Shown piece after piece: positions 48,773 through 56,111 of a stretch of DNA of 64,000 bases. Within the stretch, counting starts at the first letter, position 1; the number at the start of each line of letters is the position of its first letter. The notes below the pieces were generated by a model. That model made no database searches. It had not been told where the DNA came from and was given only the letters and a program-made list of their open reading frames with translations. The position numbers and the translations under genes are program-made. Location: NCBI RefSeq assembly GCF_001704275.1, contig NZ_CP011533.1:5270001-5334000 (forward strand), given 5' to 3'. This DNA comes from Streptomyces noursei ATCC 11455. Lineage in GTDB: Bacteria > Actinomycetota > Actinomycetes > Streptomycetales > Streptomycetaceae.

Positions 48773-50296
48773 TCACGCACCTGCGCCGTCGCCCCCGAAC
48801 CGCTCCCGCAGCTCCTGTTTGAGCACCTTGCGCAGGGTCGCCCCGCGCGGCAGGGCGGGCAGCACCTCCAGCCGCTCCGGCAGCTTGTGGCGGGCGAGCC
48901 CCTGGGCGAGCAGCCGCGCGGTGACCGCGTCGAGCGTCAACGCGTCCGCGCCCGGCGGCTGTTCGACCACCGCGCAGACCAGCTCCCCGCGCTCGGGGTC
49001 CGGCAGTCCGACGACCGCGGCGTCCGCGATGTCCGGATGGCGGTAGAGGAGGTCCTCTATCTCCCGGGCCGAGATGTTCTCGCCCTTGCGGATGATGATG
49101 TCCTTGAGGCGGCCGGTGATGACGAGGTGGCCGGTGGGGGTGAGGCGGCCGAGGTCGCCGGTGCGCAGGAAGCCGTCGGCGTCGAACGGGGCCGGTTCGT
49201 CCAGGTAGCCGCGGCAGACGGCCGGGCCGCGCAGCAGGATCTCCCCGCTCTCCGGCGCGATCCGGACCTCCATCCCGGCCGGCGGCCGGCCGTCGGTGGT
49301 GGCCAGCAGGTCGGCGCTGTCGTGCGGATCGCCCATGGTGACCATCGGGGCCTCGGTGAGGGCGTAGCCGTGGGTGAGTTGGCAGCCCAGTTCGGCCACC
49401 ACCTCGTGGTACAGCGCGGGCGGTCTGGGCGCGCCGCCCCCGGCGAGCAGCCGCAGCGACGGCAGCAGTCGGCGGCCCGGCGGGAGGGCGCGCTGGGCGG
49501 CGAGGAAGAGGGAGTAGAAGGCGGTGGATCCGCCGGCCAGGGTGACCCGGTGGCGGCGGTAGGGGGCGAGCGCGCCGGGCAGCGCGAAGTGCTCCAGCAG
49601 GACGGCGGGGATGCCGTGGACGAGCAGCATGACGGTGTAGTCGGGTCCGGCGACATGGGCGTAGGGGAAGGCCATCGAGCCGACGTCGTCCGGTCCCAGG
49701 CGCAGCGCGGCGGCCAGCCAGCCGCCGGCGGTGCGCAGGCTGCGGTCGGTGTGCAGGACGCCGCGCGGGGCGGCCGTGGTCCCCGAGGTCCAGTAGATCC
49801 AGCGGGGTTCGTCGGGGTCGGTGGGCGGTGCGGGGAGGGTGGCCGGGTCGCCGTCCGGCAGGGTGTCGTACGCCTCGACGACGGTCGGCGGGGCGGGCAG
49901 CTCCGCGGCCAGGCGGCGCGCCATCGCGGTGTGGTCGACGCCGCGCCGGACGCCGGGCACGACGACGAAGCCGGCGCGGGTGCGGCGCAGCACCTGGCCC
50001 AACTCGTGCTCGCGGTAGAGCGGCAGGACCGGGCTCTGCACCGCGCCGAGCCGCGCCAGGGCCAGGCTGACCAGCACCGTTTCGATCCGGGTGGGAAGTT
50101 GCCAGACCACCCGGCTGCCGGGGCGGACGCCGCGCGCGGACAGCCCGGCGGCGACCCGTTCGGCGCGCTCGCGCAGCTCCCCGAAGCTGATCCGGCGCTC
50201 GTCCCGGGGGCTTTCCGCGCCCTGGACGAGGGCGGTGGCGTCGGGCGTCCGGGCGGCCCGCCAGACGACGAGGTCCCACAGGGTGCTGCCGGTCAT
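48773..50296 (-). CDS. Acyl-CoA synthetase, AMP-forming
   Basis: A 507-residue adenylate-forming ligase activating a carboxylic acid to its CoA thioester. It has the P-loop-like WTSGTTAAPRGVLHTD near residue 170, the A5 motif GYALTEAPMVTMG, A7 DGFLRTGDLGRL, and the C-terminal GRLKDIIIRKGENIS with catalytic Lys region LRKVLKQEL. The substrate class (fatty, aromatic or cyclic acid) cannot be told. It is divergent from the acyl-CoA dehydrogenase pair, with operator site A between them, and converges on the pseudokinase gene. Confidence 0.92.
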   Translation of the reverse strand: MTGSTLWDLVVWRAARTPDATALVQGAESPRDERRISFGELRERAERVAAGLSARGVRPGSRVVWQLPTRIETVLVSLALARLGAVQSPVLPLYREHELGQVLRRTRAGFVVVPGVRRGVDHTAMARRLAAELPAPPTVVEAYDTLPDGDPATLPAPPTDPDEPRWIYWTSGTTAAPRGVLHTDRSLRTAGGWLAAALRLGPDDVGSMAFPYAHVAGPDYTVMLLVHGIPAVLLEHFALPGALAPYRRHRVTLAGGSTAFYSLFLAAQRALPPGRRLLPSLRLLAGGGAPRPPALYHEVVAELGCQLTHGYALTEAPMVTMGDPHDSADLLATTDGRPPAGMEVRIAPESGEILLRGPAVCRGYLDEPAPFDADGFLRTGDLGRLTPTGHLVITGRLKDIIIRKGENISAREIEDLLYRHPDIADAAVVGLPDPERGELVCAVVEQPPGADALTLDAVTARLLAQGLARHKLPERLEVLPALPRGATLRKVLKQELRERFGGDGAGA

Positions 50297-50317
50297 GCGG
50301 ATCCCCTCCGCTCCATC

Positions 50318-50336
50318 TGCTGACGATGTGTCAGAT
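50318..50336. promoter_or_regulatory. Operator site A (shared 19-bp palindrome)
   Basis: TGCTGACG-ATG-TGTCAGAT, matching ATCTGACG-N3-CGTCAGAT at 13 of 16 arm positions. It lies 22 nt upstream of the acyl-CoA synthetase start in the 283-bp divergent region. Similar sites are at 54991-55009 and 59163-59181. Confidence 0.65.
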
Positions 50337-50579
50337 GAGGCTCCGAGATTAGGGGTCGGCGCCTTGTCGGTCCAGAGAGTCCCCGGCTAGCCTGGAATCT
50401 GACGGGTCATCAGGTATCTGGCGTGCCCGGCGCATCCGGGTGCGGTGCGACCGGCACGGGCGAGGGGGAACGATGGCGAACCCGACGAAGCCGCCGCGCG
50501 GCACCGGCGTCCACGACCCCGCGCGCGGACCCGCCGCCCGCCGCGGGGCCCGCTTCCCGGCAGCGCACCGGGACCGCTG

Positions 50580-51734
50580 ATGGACCTCGCCTGCACCGAA
50601 GAGGAGGAAGCCTTCCGGGCCCGGCTGCGCAGCTGGCTCGCCGAGGTGCTGCCCGAGCTGCCGCCGCCGCCCGCCGCCACCGACTGGCCCGGCCGACGGG
50701 CCCGCGACGCGGCCTGGCAGCGGATGCTCCACGACGCCGGGTACGCCGGGCTGCACTGGCCGGCCGACGCCGGCGGACAGGGGGCCACCCCCACCCAGCA
50801 CCTGATCTTCCTGGAGGAGACCGAGCGGGCCGGCGCCCCCTACGTCGGCGCCAACTTCGTCGGGCTGCTGCACGCCGGCCCGACGATCGCCGCGGAGGGC
50901 ACCGCCGCCCAGCGCGCCCGCTGGCTGCCGCCGATCCTGCGCGGCGAGGAGATCTGGTGCCAGGGCTTCAGCGAACCGGACGCCGGCTCCGACCTGGCCG
51001 CGCTGCGCACCCGGGCGGTCCGGGACGGCGACGACTACGTCGTGACCGGCAGCAAGATCTGGACCTCGCACGCCGAGGTCGCCGACTGGTGCGAACTGCT
51101 CGTCCGCACCGACCCGGAGGCCCCCCGGCACCGCGGCATCAGCTGGCTGGCGATGCCGATGGACGCCCCCGGGGTGACCGTCCGGCCGCTGCGCACACTG
51201 GCCGGCTCCGCGGAGTTCGCCGAACTGTTCCTCGACGAGGTCCGGATACCGGTCGGGAACCGCGTCGGGGCCGAGGACGACGGCTGGCGGGTGACGATGG
51301 TGACGCTCTCCTTCGAGCGCGGCACCGCCTTCGTCGGCGAGGTGGTGGCCTGCCGCCGGCTGCTCGCCGAGCTCGCCCGCACCGCCCGCGCCGACGGCCG
51401 CTGGGACGACCCCGTGCTGCGCCGCCGACTGGGCCGGCTGAACGCGGAGTTCGCCGCGCTGTGGCGGCTGACCCAGTGGAACGTCAGCGAGGCGCAGGGG
51501 TCCGGCGGCGTCCCCGGCGCCGGCGGCTCGGTCTTCAAACTGCGCTACTCGCACGCCCGCCAGGAGCTCTACGACGCGGCGGCCGAGGTGCTCGGCGGAC
51601 GGGCGCTGGACGCCGACCACCCGTGGGTCGCCGACCGGCTCTCCGCCCTCGCGTACACCATCGCCGCGGGCACCTCGCAGATCCAGCGGAACATCGTCGC
51701 CGAGCGGATCCTCGGCCTGCCGAAGGGGCGGTGA
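50580..51734 (+). CDS. Acyl-CoA dehydrogenase, large subunit type
   Basis: A 384-residue FAD enzyme that introduces an alpha,beta double bond in an acyl-CoA. It has the N-terminal helical domain, WCQGFSEPDAGSDLAALRTRA, VTGSKIWTSHAEVADWCELL, and the C-terminal FAD-contact motif GTSQIQRNIVAERILGLP. ATG 50580 (MDLACTEEEEAFRARL) is chosen as the family N-terminus; the open frame continues upstream but looks non-coding. It lies 7 nt before a smaller dehydrogenase gene, an arrangement typical of heterotetrameric alpha2-beta2 enzymes of steroid catabolism. Confidence 0.9.
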   Translation: MDLACTEEEEAFRARLRSWLAEVLPELPPPPAATDWPGRRARDAAWQRMLHDAGYAGLHWPADAGGQGATPTQHLIFLEETERAGAPYVGANFVGLLHAGPTIAAEGTAAQRARWLPPILRGEEIWCQGFSEPDAGSDLAALRTRAVRDGDDYVVTGSKIWTSHAEVADWCELLVRTDPEAPRHRGISWLAMPMDAPGVTVRPLRTLAGSAEFAELFLDEVRIPVGNRVGAEDDGWRVTMVTLSFERGTAFVGEVVACRRLLAELARTARADGRWDDPVLRRRLGRLNAEFAALWRLTQWNVSEAQGSGGVPGAGGSVFKLRYSHARQELYDAAAEVLGGRALDADHPWVADRLSALAYTIAAGTSQIQRNIVAERILGLPKGR

Positions 51735-51741
51735 GCGACCG

Positions 51742-52701
51742 GTGGACTTCCAACTCACCGCGGATCAGCGGGCGTTGCGGGACGGCACCCGGGAACTGCT
51801 CGCCGGCCGCTTCGACCGGGACCGGTTGCGCGCCGCCGTCGACGCCCCGGCGCTGGACCGCGGGCTGTGGCGGGAGCTGGCCGACGCCGGCTTCTTCGCC
51901 CTGCGGCTCCCGGAGGAGGACGGCGGCGTCGGGCTGGGGCTGCCGGAGGCCGTCCTGGTCTTCGAGGAGGCCGGCCGGGCGCTGCTGCCGGGCCCGCTGG
52001 TGGCCGGGCAGCTGCTGGCCGGGGCGATGGACGGGGTGGCGACCGGTGAGCGGATCGTCGCGCTGTGTGACGGCGCGGCCGATCCGGTGCTGTGGGAACA
52101 CCCGGCCGACTGCGACGCGTTGATCTTCCTGGACGGGGACGCGCCGGCGCACGCGGCCCGGGCGCACCGGAGCGCGCCCGCCGACGTCGCCCGCGCCCCC
52201 TTCGCCTCCGTGGACCCCCTCACCCCGCTCGCCCGCGTCACCGGCCCTGCGTGCACCGTCCCGCAGCCCGGCCTGGACGTGCCCCGGCTGCGCCGCGAGG
52301 CGGCCCTGCTGACCGCGGCCCAACAGCTGGGCAGTGCGGCCCGGACGGTCGAGACGGCGGTCGCGCACGCCCGGCAGCGCACCCAGTTCGGTGCGCCGAT
52401 CGGCTCCTTCCAGGCCGTCAAGCACCTGTGCGCCGGAATGCTGGTCCGCGCCGAGCTGGCCCGGGCCGCGGTCTACGCGGCGGCGGTGACCGAGGACGCC
52501 CTGGACGTCGTGGGCGCCAAGCTGTTGGCGGACGAGGCCGCGGTGCGCAATGCCCGGGACTGCCTCCAGGTGCACGGCGGCATGGGCTTCACCTGGGAGG
52601 CCGATGTCCATCTGCACCTCAAACGGGCCTGGCTGCGGGCCGAGCGGTGGGGCGGCGCGCGGGAGGCGGAGGAGCGCCTGGCGGACGCGCTGGTGAGGTG
52701 A
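51742..52701 (+). CDS. Acyl-CoA dehydrogenase, small subunit type
   Basis: A 319-residue acyl-CoA dehydrogenase homologue, short compared with about 380 for full-length enzymes. The middle beta-domain is reduced. The C-terminal half keeps QRTQFGAPIGSFQAVKHLCA and the VHGGMGFTWEADVHLHLKRA segment, which carries FAD-contact residues. It starts at GTG 51742. Together with the preceding gene it probably forms an alpha2-beta2 FadE28-FadE29-like enzyme, in which FAD sites are split between subunits; that is inferred from size and adjacency. Confidence 0.88.
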   Translation: MDFQLTADQRALRDGTRELLAGRFDRDRLRAAVDAPALDRGLWRELADAGFFALRLPEEDGGVGLGLPEAVLVFEEAGRALLPGPLVAGQLLAGAMDGVATGERIVALCDGAADPVLWEHPADCDALIFLDGDAPAHAARAHRSAPADVARAPFASVDPLTPLARVTGPACTVPQPGLDVPRLRREAALLTAAQQLGSAARTVETAVAHARQRTQFGAPIGSFQAVKHLCAGMLVRAELARAAVYAAAVTEDALDVVGAKLLADEAAVRNARDCLQVHGGMGFTWEADVHLHLKRAWLRAERWGGAREAEERLADALVR

Positions 52702-52711
52702 GGAGGTGCGC

Positions 52712-52731
52712 TACGCGTCCGCGGACGCGTA
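52712..52731. terminator. 20-bp perfect palindrome after dehydrogenase pair
   Basis: TACGCGTCCG followed directly by its complement CGGACGCGTA, 10 nt after the stop of the small subunit gene. It could be a terminator stem or a dimer operator for the following gene. Confidence 0.5.
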
Positions 52732-53063
52732 CGGAGCGTGCTGGCCGGGCCGTCGATGTCAGACTCTGGCAACCCGTGTGCGAAATGTCGGGCCCCTCAC
52801 GCATAAGTGGTCACGGAGGGTCGATATCGGGTTGTGTCCTAGGCGTGACTCGTCACACGGGGGAGTCGGCGCTGTGCTCGGGTACGCTCCGTGGGGTGCG
52901 AGTGGTTCTGTGGCGCAAATGTCACGGTGCCGTCGGAAGGACGGCTCCGGGGCATCGACTGCGCGCCGCTCGCCTCGGGCGAGGCCCCGATGACCCCCCA
53001 TGTTCGACTCCCCGCGCTGTGCGTCGCACAGTATGCCGCACGCATACTCCCTTGCGCTGGAAT

Positions 53064-53180
53064 ATGCCCGAAGCGGTTGTTGCGGTGACTGAACGTCAAC
53101 CATGCTGTGCTTCGCCGGAGTCACGCACCGTGACTCCGTGGAGGCGCGAGGCGATGTTTCCGCCGGTTCGGATGGTGTGA
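53064..53180 (+). CDS. Possible leader peptide before anti-sigma-type gene
   Basis: ATG 53064 opens a 38-residue frame (MPEAVVAVTERQPCCASPES onward) that ends in TGA three bases before the GTG of the next gene and in the same frame. A perfect 10-bp inverted repeat (CGGAGTCACG-CAC-CGTGACTCCG, 53116-53138) lies inside. Another repeat GTGAC-TC-GTCAC is at 52845-52856. The rest of the 482-bp gap from 52702 holds no convincing gene. Either a regulatory short ORF or simply untranslated leader. Confidence 0.3.
   Translation: MPEAVVAVTERQPCCASPESRTVTPWRREAMFPPVRMV
53116..53138. promoter_or_regulatory. Perfect inverted repeat upstream of ATPase gene
   Basis: CGGAGTCACG, CAC, CGTGACTCCG, ending 45 nt before the GTG of the HATPase gene. 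It may be an operator or a leader hairpin. Confidence 0.5.
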
Positions 53181-53183
53181 GCG

Positions 53184-53669
53184 GTGCAGGTGCTTCAGGT
53201 GCAGTTGGAAGTGCGGCCCGACCCCGCGGAAGTGGGGCGGGCCCGGCGGTGGGCCAGGTCGAGGCTCGCGGGGTCGGGCATAGGGGCGGACGAACCGCTC
53301 GCCGAGACGCTGATCCTGCTGATCTCCGAGCTGGTCACCAATGCGGTGGTGCACACCGGTTCGGCGGCCCGGCTGCGGATGTGCTTCTCCGGGACGGGCG
53401 CCGTGGTGGGCACCGTACGGGTCGAGGTGGTGGACGTCAGCGCCCGCCCGCCGCGCCCCCGGCACGCGGACGGCGAGGACACCAACGGCCGCGGTCTGGA
53501 GCTGGTCGACGGCCTCGCGGACCGCTGGGGCTGGCAGCGGGAGGGGGCCGGCAAGCGGATCTGGTGCGAAGTGGACCGCGGGCAGCCGCTACTGATGGCG
53601 GCCGGTGCGGATCTGGGGGCATATGACCCTGCTTGCGCCGTAACGAGCGTCACCACAAACCGGTCGTAA
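53184..53669 (+). CDS. ATP-binding anti-sigma-type regulator
   Basis: A 161-residue GHKL/HATPase_c protein of the SpoIIAB/RsbW group, very abundant in Streptomyces. The N-box is LISELVTNAVVHTGS near residue 47, and the G1/G2 boxes are VEVVDVSARPPRPR and NGRGLELVDGLADRWGW. Such proteins bind sigma factors or act as anti-sigma partners via ATP-dependent phosphorylation; the partner is not encoded nearby except for the ECF sigma at 59347, with which no link is shown. GTG 53184 is the start. Confidence 0.85.
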   Translation: MQVLQVQLEVRPDPAEVGRARRWARSRLAGSGIGADEPLAETLILLISELVTNAVVHTGSAARLRMCFSGTGAVVGTVRVEVVDVSARPPRPRHADGEDTNGRGLELVDGLADRWGWQREGAGKRIWCEVDRGQPLLMAAGADLGAYDPACAVTSVTTNRS

Positions 53670-53699
53670 ATCGCTGAATCGGTTCGCCTGACGCGGAAT

Positions 53700-53711
53700 T
53701 AGTCCAGACCA
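53700..53711 (+). promoter_or_regulatory. DasR-box-like sequence without target gene
   Basis: TAGTCCAGACCA matches TGGTCTAGACCA at 10 of 12 positions and resembles the repeat TGGTCCAGACC known from Streptomyces chitinase promoters. TTGACG (a -35-like hexamer) follows at 53716. No complete plus-strand gene follows before the convergent cyclase gene. May be a relic of a displaced promoter. Confidence 0.35.
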
Positions 53712-53773
53712 GGTGTTGACGTGGCGTTCCCTGGTGATCACTCTTGGGGAAGCGATGCGCCGTGAGGGGACGG

Positions 53774-53807
53774 CAAGGTCGTACCGGGTCGACGACCCGT
53801 GGCCTTG
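53774..53807. terminator. Hairpin between ATPase and cyclase genes
   Basis: Inner arms CGGGTC/GACCCG with a GAC loop and outer CAAGG/CCTTG in the 261-bp convergent gap (53670-53930). Plausible bidirectional terminator. Confidence 0.5.
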
Positions 53808-53930
53808 TCGAGTGCGGATCGCGGCCCGGAGCCAGGTGGCGGCCCGCGGTGCCGTGCTCGGGGCGCGCAGCGCGCGCCGCCGCCTGGCCGGTCCGGGGTC
53901 GCTCGCGCGCCGGGGGTGCGGCGCCGGACC

Positions 53931-54857
53931 TCACAGGACGGCCACCGGCGCGACCGGACTGCCGGTGCCGCCGACGAACGGCTCGGCCACCGCGGACAGC
54001 AGGAAGGCGTAGCGGCCCTCCTGTGCGCAGGTCGCCGACAGCTCCTCCAGATTCCAGTTCTGGCCCTGGAGCATGCCCATCTCCACCAGGTGGAGGGCGT
54101 GCACCGGCATCCACAGGTCCTCGACCTCCGGCGGGAAGATCTCGAAGGTCAGGGTGTCGTTGGCGACCGCGGCGACCTCGCGGGCGTGGAACCACTCCGG
54201 GGTGCGCACCGAGAGTCCGGGCGAGGGGAACGCGTACGCCTCCCGGTCGCCGGCCAGGTAGTGCCGCAACTGCCCGGTCCGCACCAGGACGACGTCGCCG
54301 GACCGGACCGTCGTCCCGGCCAACTCCTCGGCGGCCTCCAGGTCCTCCGGCGTGACCGCGTGCCCGCCCGGCAGGCGGTCGGTGCCGCGGGCCCGGGCCA
54401 CGTCCAGCAGCACCCCGCGGGAGAGGATCGGGGTGGCCTTCTCGATGCCCAGCGCGGTGGCGCCGCGGTGCGCGGTGACGGTGTCGGCGGGCCGCCCGTT
54501 GTAGAGCCGCCCGGAGTGCGAGACATGGGTCAGGCCGTCCCAGTGGGTGGCGGCCTGCAGCCCCATCGTGACGGTGTCGTCGGAGGTGGCGACGGTGCCC
54601 GGGCCGAAGATCTCGTGGTTGATCGCGACCATGGTGTGCAGCGGATTGACCCGTCCCGGGATCGCGCCGGTCTGCACGCCGTCCTGGCGGAGCGGCAGCG
54701 CCAGCGGGACGCGGCGGCCGGTGCGGACGGTCGCGGCGGCGGCGCGCACCACGTCCGGGGTGATCAGGTTCAGGGTGCCGAGCTCGTCGTCCGGGCCCCA
54801 GCGTCCCCAGTTGTTCACGCGCCGGGCGATGTCGTGGAACTCCTGGGGCAGGGGCAT
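53931..54857 (-). CDS. Cyclase-family metal-dependent hydrolase
   Basis: A 308-residue protein of the cyclase/kynurenine formamidase-like family. The metal-binding motif usually HxGTHxDxxxH reads HWDGLTHVSH (near residue 105). GVLLDVAR, VVLVRTGQ, FPSPGLSVRTPEWFHAREVA and HALHLVEMGM are the other family segments. It hydrolyses a cyclic amide, lactone or similar bond in related enzymes; the substrate here is unknown. It is divergent from the SDR gene with operator site B between, so it probably belongs to the same catabolic unit. It may hydrolyse a ring opened by an oxygenase. Confidence 0.87.
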   Translation of the reverse strand: MPLPQEFHDIARRVNNWGRWGPDDELGTLNLITPDVVRAAAATVRTGRRVPLALPLRQDGVQTGAIPGRVNPLHTMVAINHEIFGPGTVATSDDTVTMGLQAATHWDGLTHVSHSGRLYNGRPADTVTAHRGATALGIEKATPILSRGVLLDVARARGTDRLPGGHAVTPEDLEAAEELAGTTVRSGDVVLVRTGQLRHYLAGDREAYAFPSPGLSVRTPEWFHAREVAAVANDTLTFEIFPPEVEDLWMPVHALHLVEMGMLQGQNWNLEELSATCAQEGRYAFLLSAVAEPFVGGTGSPVAPVAVL

Positions 54858-54990
54858 GGGTGCTCCTCGGGGTGGGGGGTGGGTGACGGGCGGGGCCGGC
54901 GGGGACGGCCGCTGTCGTCCGGGCTCGGGTGCGAACCGTGCGTCCGGGGTTGCGTCCGGGGTCTTGTGCTCGTACCGCGTCTGCTCAAAA

Positions 54991-55009
54991 ATCTAACGGT
55001 CCGTCAGAA
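54991..55009. promoter_or_regulatory. Operator site B (shared 19-bp palindrome)
   Basis: ATCTAACG-GTC-CGTCAGAA, 14 of 16 arm positions matching ATCTGACG-N3-CGTCAGAT. It lies 20 nt before the SDR start and 133 nt from the cyclase start, in position to block the SDR promoter. Confidence 0.7.
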
Positions 55010-55029
55010 ACCGTGGGAAGGGGCGCGGC

Positions 55030-55944
55030 ATGGGGAACTTCTTGGCCGGCAAGGTGGTCGCCGTCACGGGGGCCGGCCGCGGCATCGGGCGGGCCGTCGC
55101 CCTGGCGGCCGCCGCCGAGGGCGCGAAGGTGGTGGTCAACGACTACGGCGTCTCCATCGAGGGCGGCGAGCCCCGTAGCGAGGTGGCACAGGCGGTGGTC
55201 AAGGAGATCGAGGCGGCGGGCGGCACCGCCACGGCCGTCGCCGACGACGTCTCCACGATGGCCGGCGGCCAGCGGATCGTGGACACCGCGCTGGCCGAGT
55301 ACGGGCGCATCGACGGCGTGGTGTGCGTGGCCGGCATCCTGCGCGAGCGGATGCTCTTCAACATGTCCGAGGAGGAGTGGGACCCGGTCGTCGCCACCCA
55401 CCTCAAGGGCACCTTCACGGTCTTCCGGGCCGCCGCGGCGGTGATGCGCAGGCAGAAGTCCGGCACACTGATCGGCTTCACCAGCGGCAATCACCAGGGC
55501 AGCGTCGCCCAGGCCAACTACGCCTCGGCCAAGGGCGGGATCATCTCGCTGGTGCGCAGCGCGGCGCTGGGCCTGCACAAGTACGGAGTGACCGCGAACG
55601 CGGTGGCACCGGTCGCCCGGACGCGGATGTCGGCCAACGTCCCGATGGAACTGAAGGAGATCGGCGAACCGGAGGACGTGGCGGCGTTCGTCGTCTACCT
55701 GCTGAGCGAACGGGCCCGGTCCGACGGGGTCACCGGCCAGGTCTACACCGTGGCCGGGCCGAAGATCGCGGTGTGGGCCCAGCCGAGGGAGCTGCGCTCC
55801 GTCTACGCCGACAAGGGCGGGTGGACGCCGGAGCGCGTCGCGGAGGTGATCGCCGGGCCGGTCGGCACGGACCCCATGCCGATGCTGGCGCAGCTGACGG
55901 AGATGGCGCGGGCCGCGCGGGCGGGGGAGCGGCCCAACGGGTAG
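55030..55944 (+). CDS. SDR, 17beta-HSD4/Hsd4A-like
   Basis: A 304-residue short-chain dehydrogenase. The cofactor loop TGAGRGIGRAVALAAA (14-29), NDYGVSIEGG with the Asp suggesting NAD use, CVAGILRERM in place of NNAG, and catalytic YASAKGG near residue 164. The extended C-terminus (WAQPRELRSVYADKGGWTPE) and the N-terminal half resemble the 3-hydroxyacyl-CoA dehydrogenase domain of peroxisomal multifunctional enzyme 2 and mycobacterial Hsd4A. Oxidation of a hydroxyacyl-CoA or hydroxysteroid is likely by family, not shown. It starts an apparent transcription unit with the next two genes. Confidence 0.87.
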   Translation: MGNFLAGKVVAVTGAGRGIGRAVALAAAAEGAKVVVNDYGVSIEGGEPRSEVAQAVVKEIEAAGGTATAVADDVSTMAGGQRIVDTALAEYGRIDGVVCVAGILRERMLFNMSEEEWDPVVATHLKGTFTVFRAAAAVMRRQKSGTLIGFTSGNHQGSVAQANYASAKGGIISLVRSAALGLHKYGVTANAVAPVARTRMSANVPMELKEIGEPEDVAAFVVYLLSERARSDGVTGQVYTVAGPKIAVWAQPRELRSVYADKGGWTPERVAEVIAGPVGTDPMPMLAQLTEMARAARAGERPNG

Positions 55945-56054
55945 CCGCGCCGGGCTTGTTCCCGCGTTGTCGGCCGTCCCGCCGTGGGTGCTCCGTTGCG
56001 CCTGCGGCGCGGGTCCGCCGCGCGGGGCTGTTCGGTAGCCCCGTCCCCTCCCGT

Positions 56055-56072
56055 GGGTGGGTGGGTGGGTGG
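56055..56072 (+). other. G-quadruplex-forming run
   Basis: GGGTGGGTGGGTGGGTGG on the coding strand, 40 nt before the dehydrogenase start codon. Four G3 tracts with single-T loops are the most stable arrangement known. It would form in the non-template DNA and in the mRNA leader. Confidence 0.75.
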
Positions 56073-56111
56073 TTCGGGGTCGTGACGGCTGGTGCGAGTG
56101 GGAGGGCTCAG

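Noticed and set aside
52891..53088. 65-codon plus-strand frame in the gap before the ATPase gene
   Set aside because: No ribosome-binding site, no codon bias and no recognisable motif.
53713..54012. Plus-strand frame starting MLTWRSLVITLGEAM
   Set aside because: Its second half lies antisense within the cyclase gene and shows no coding bias. Kept only as possible remnant of a displaced promoter.
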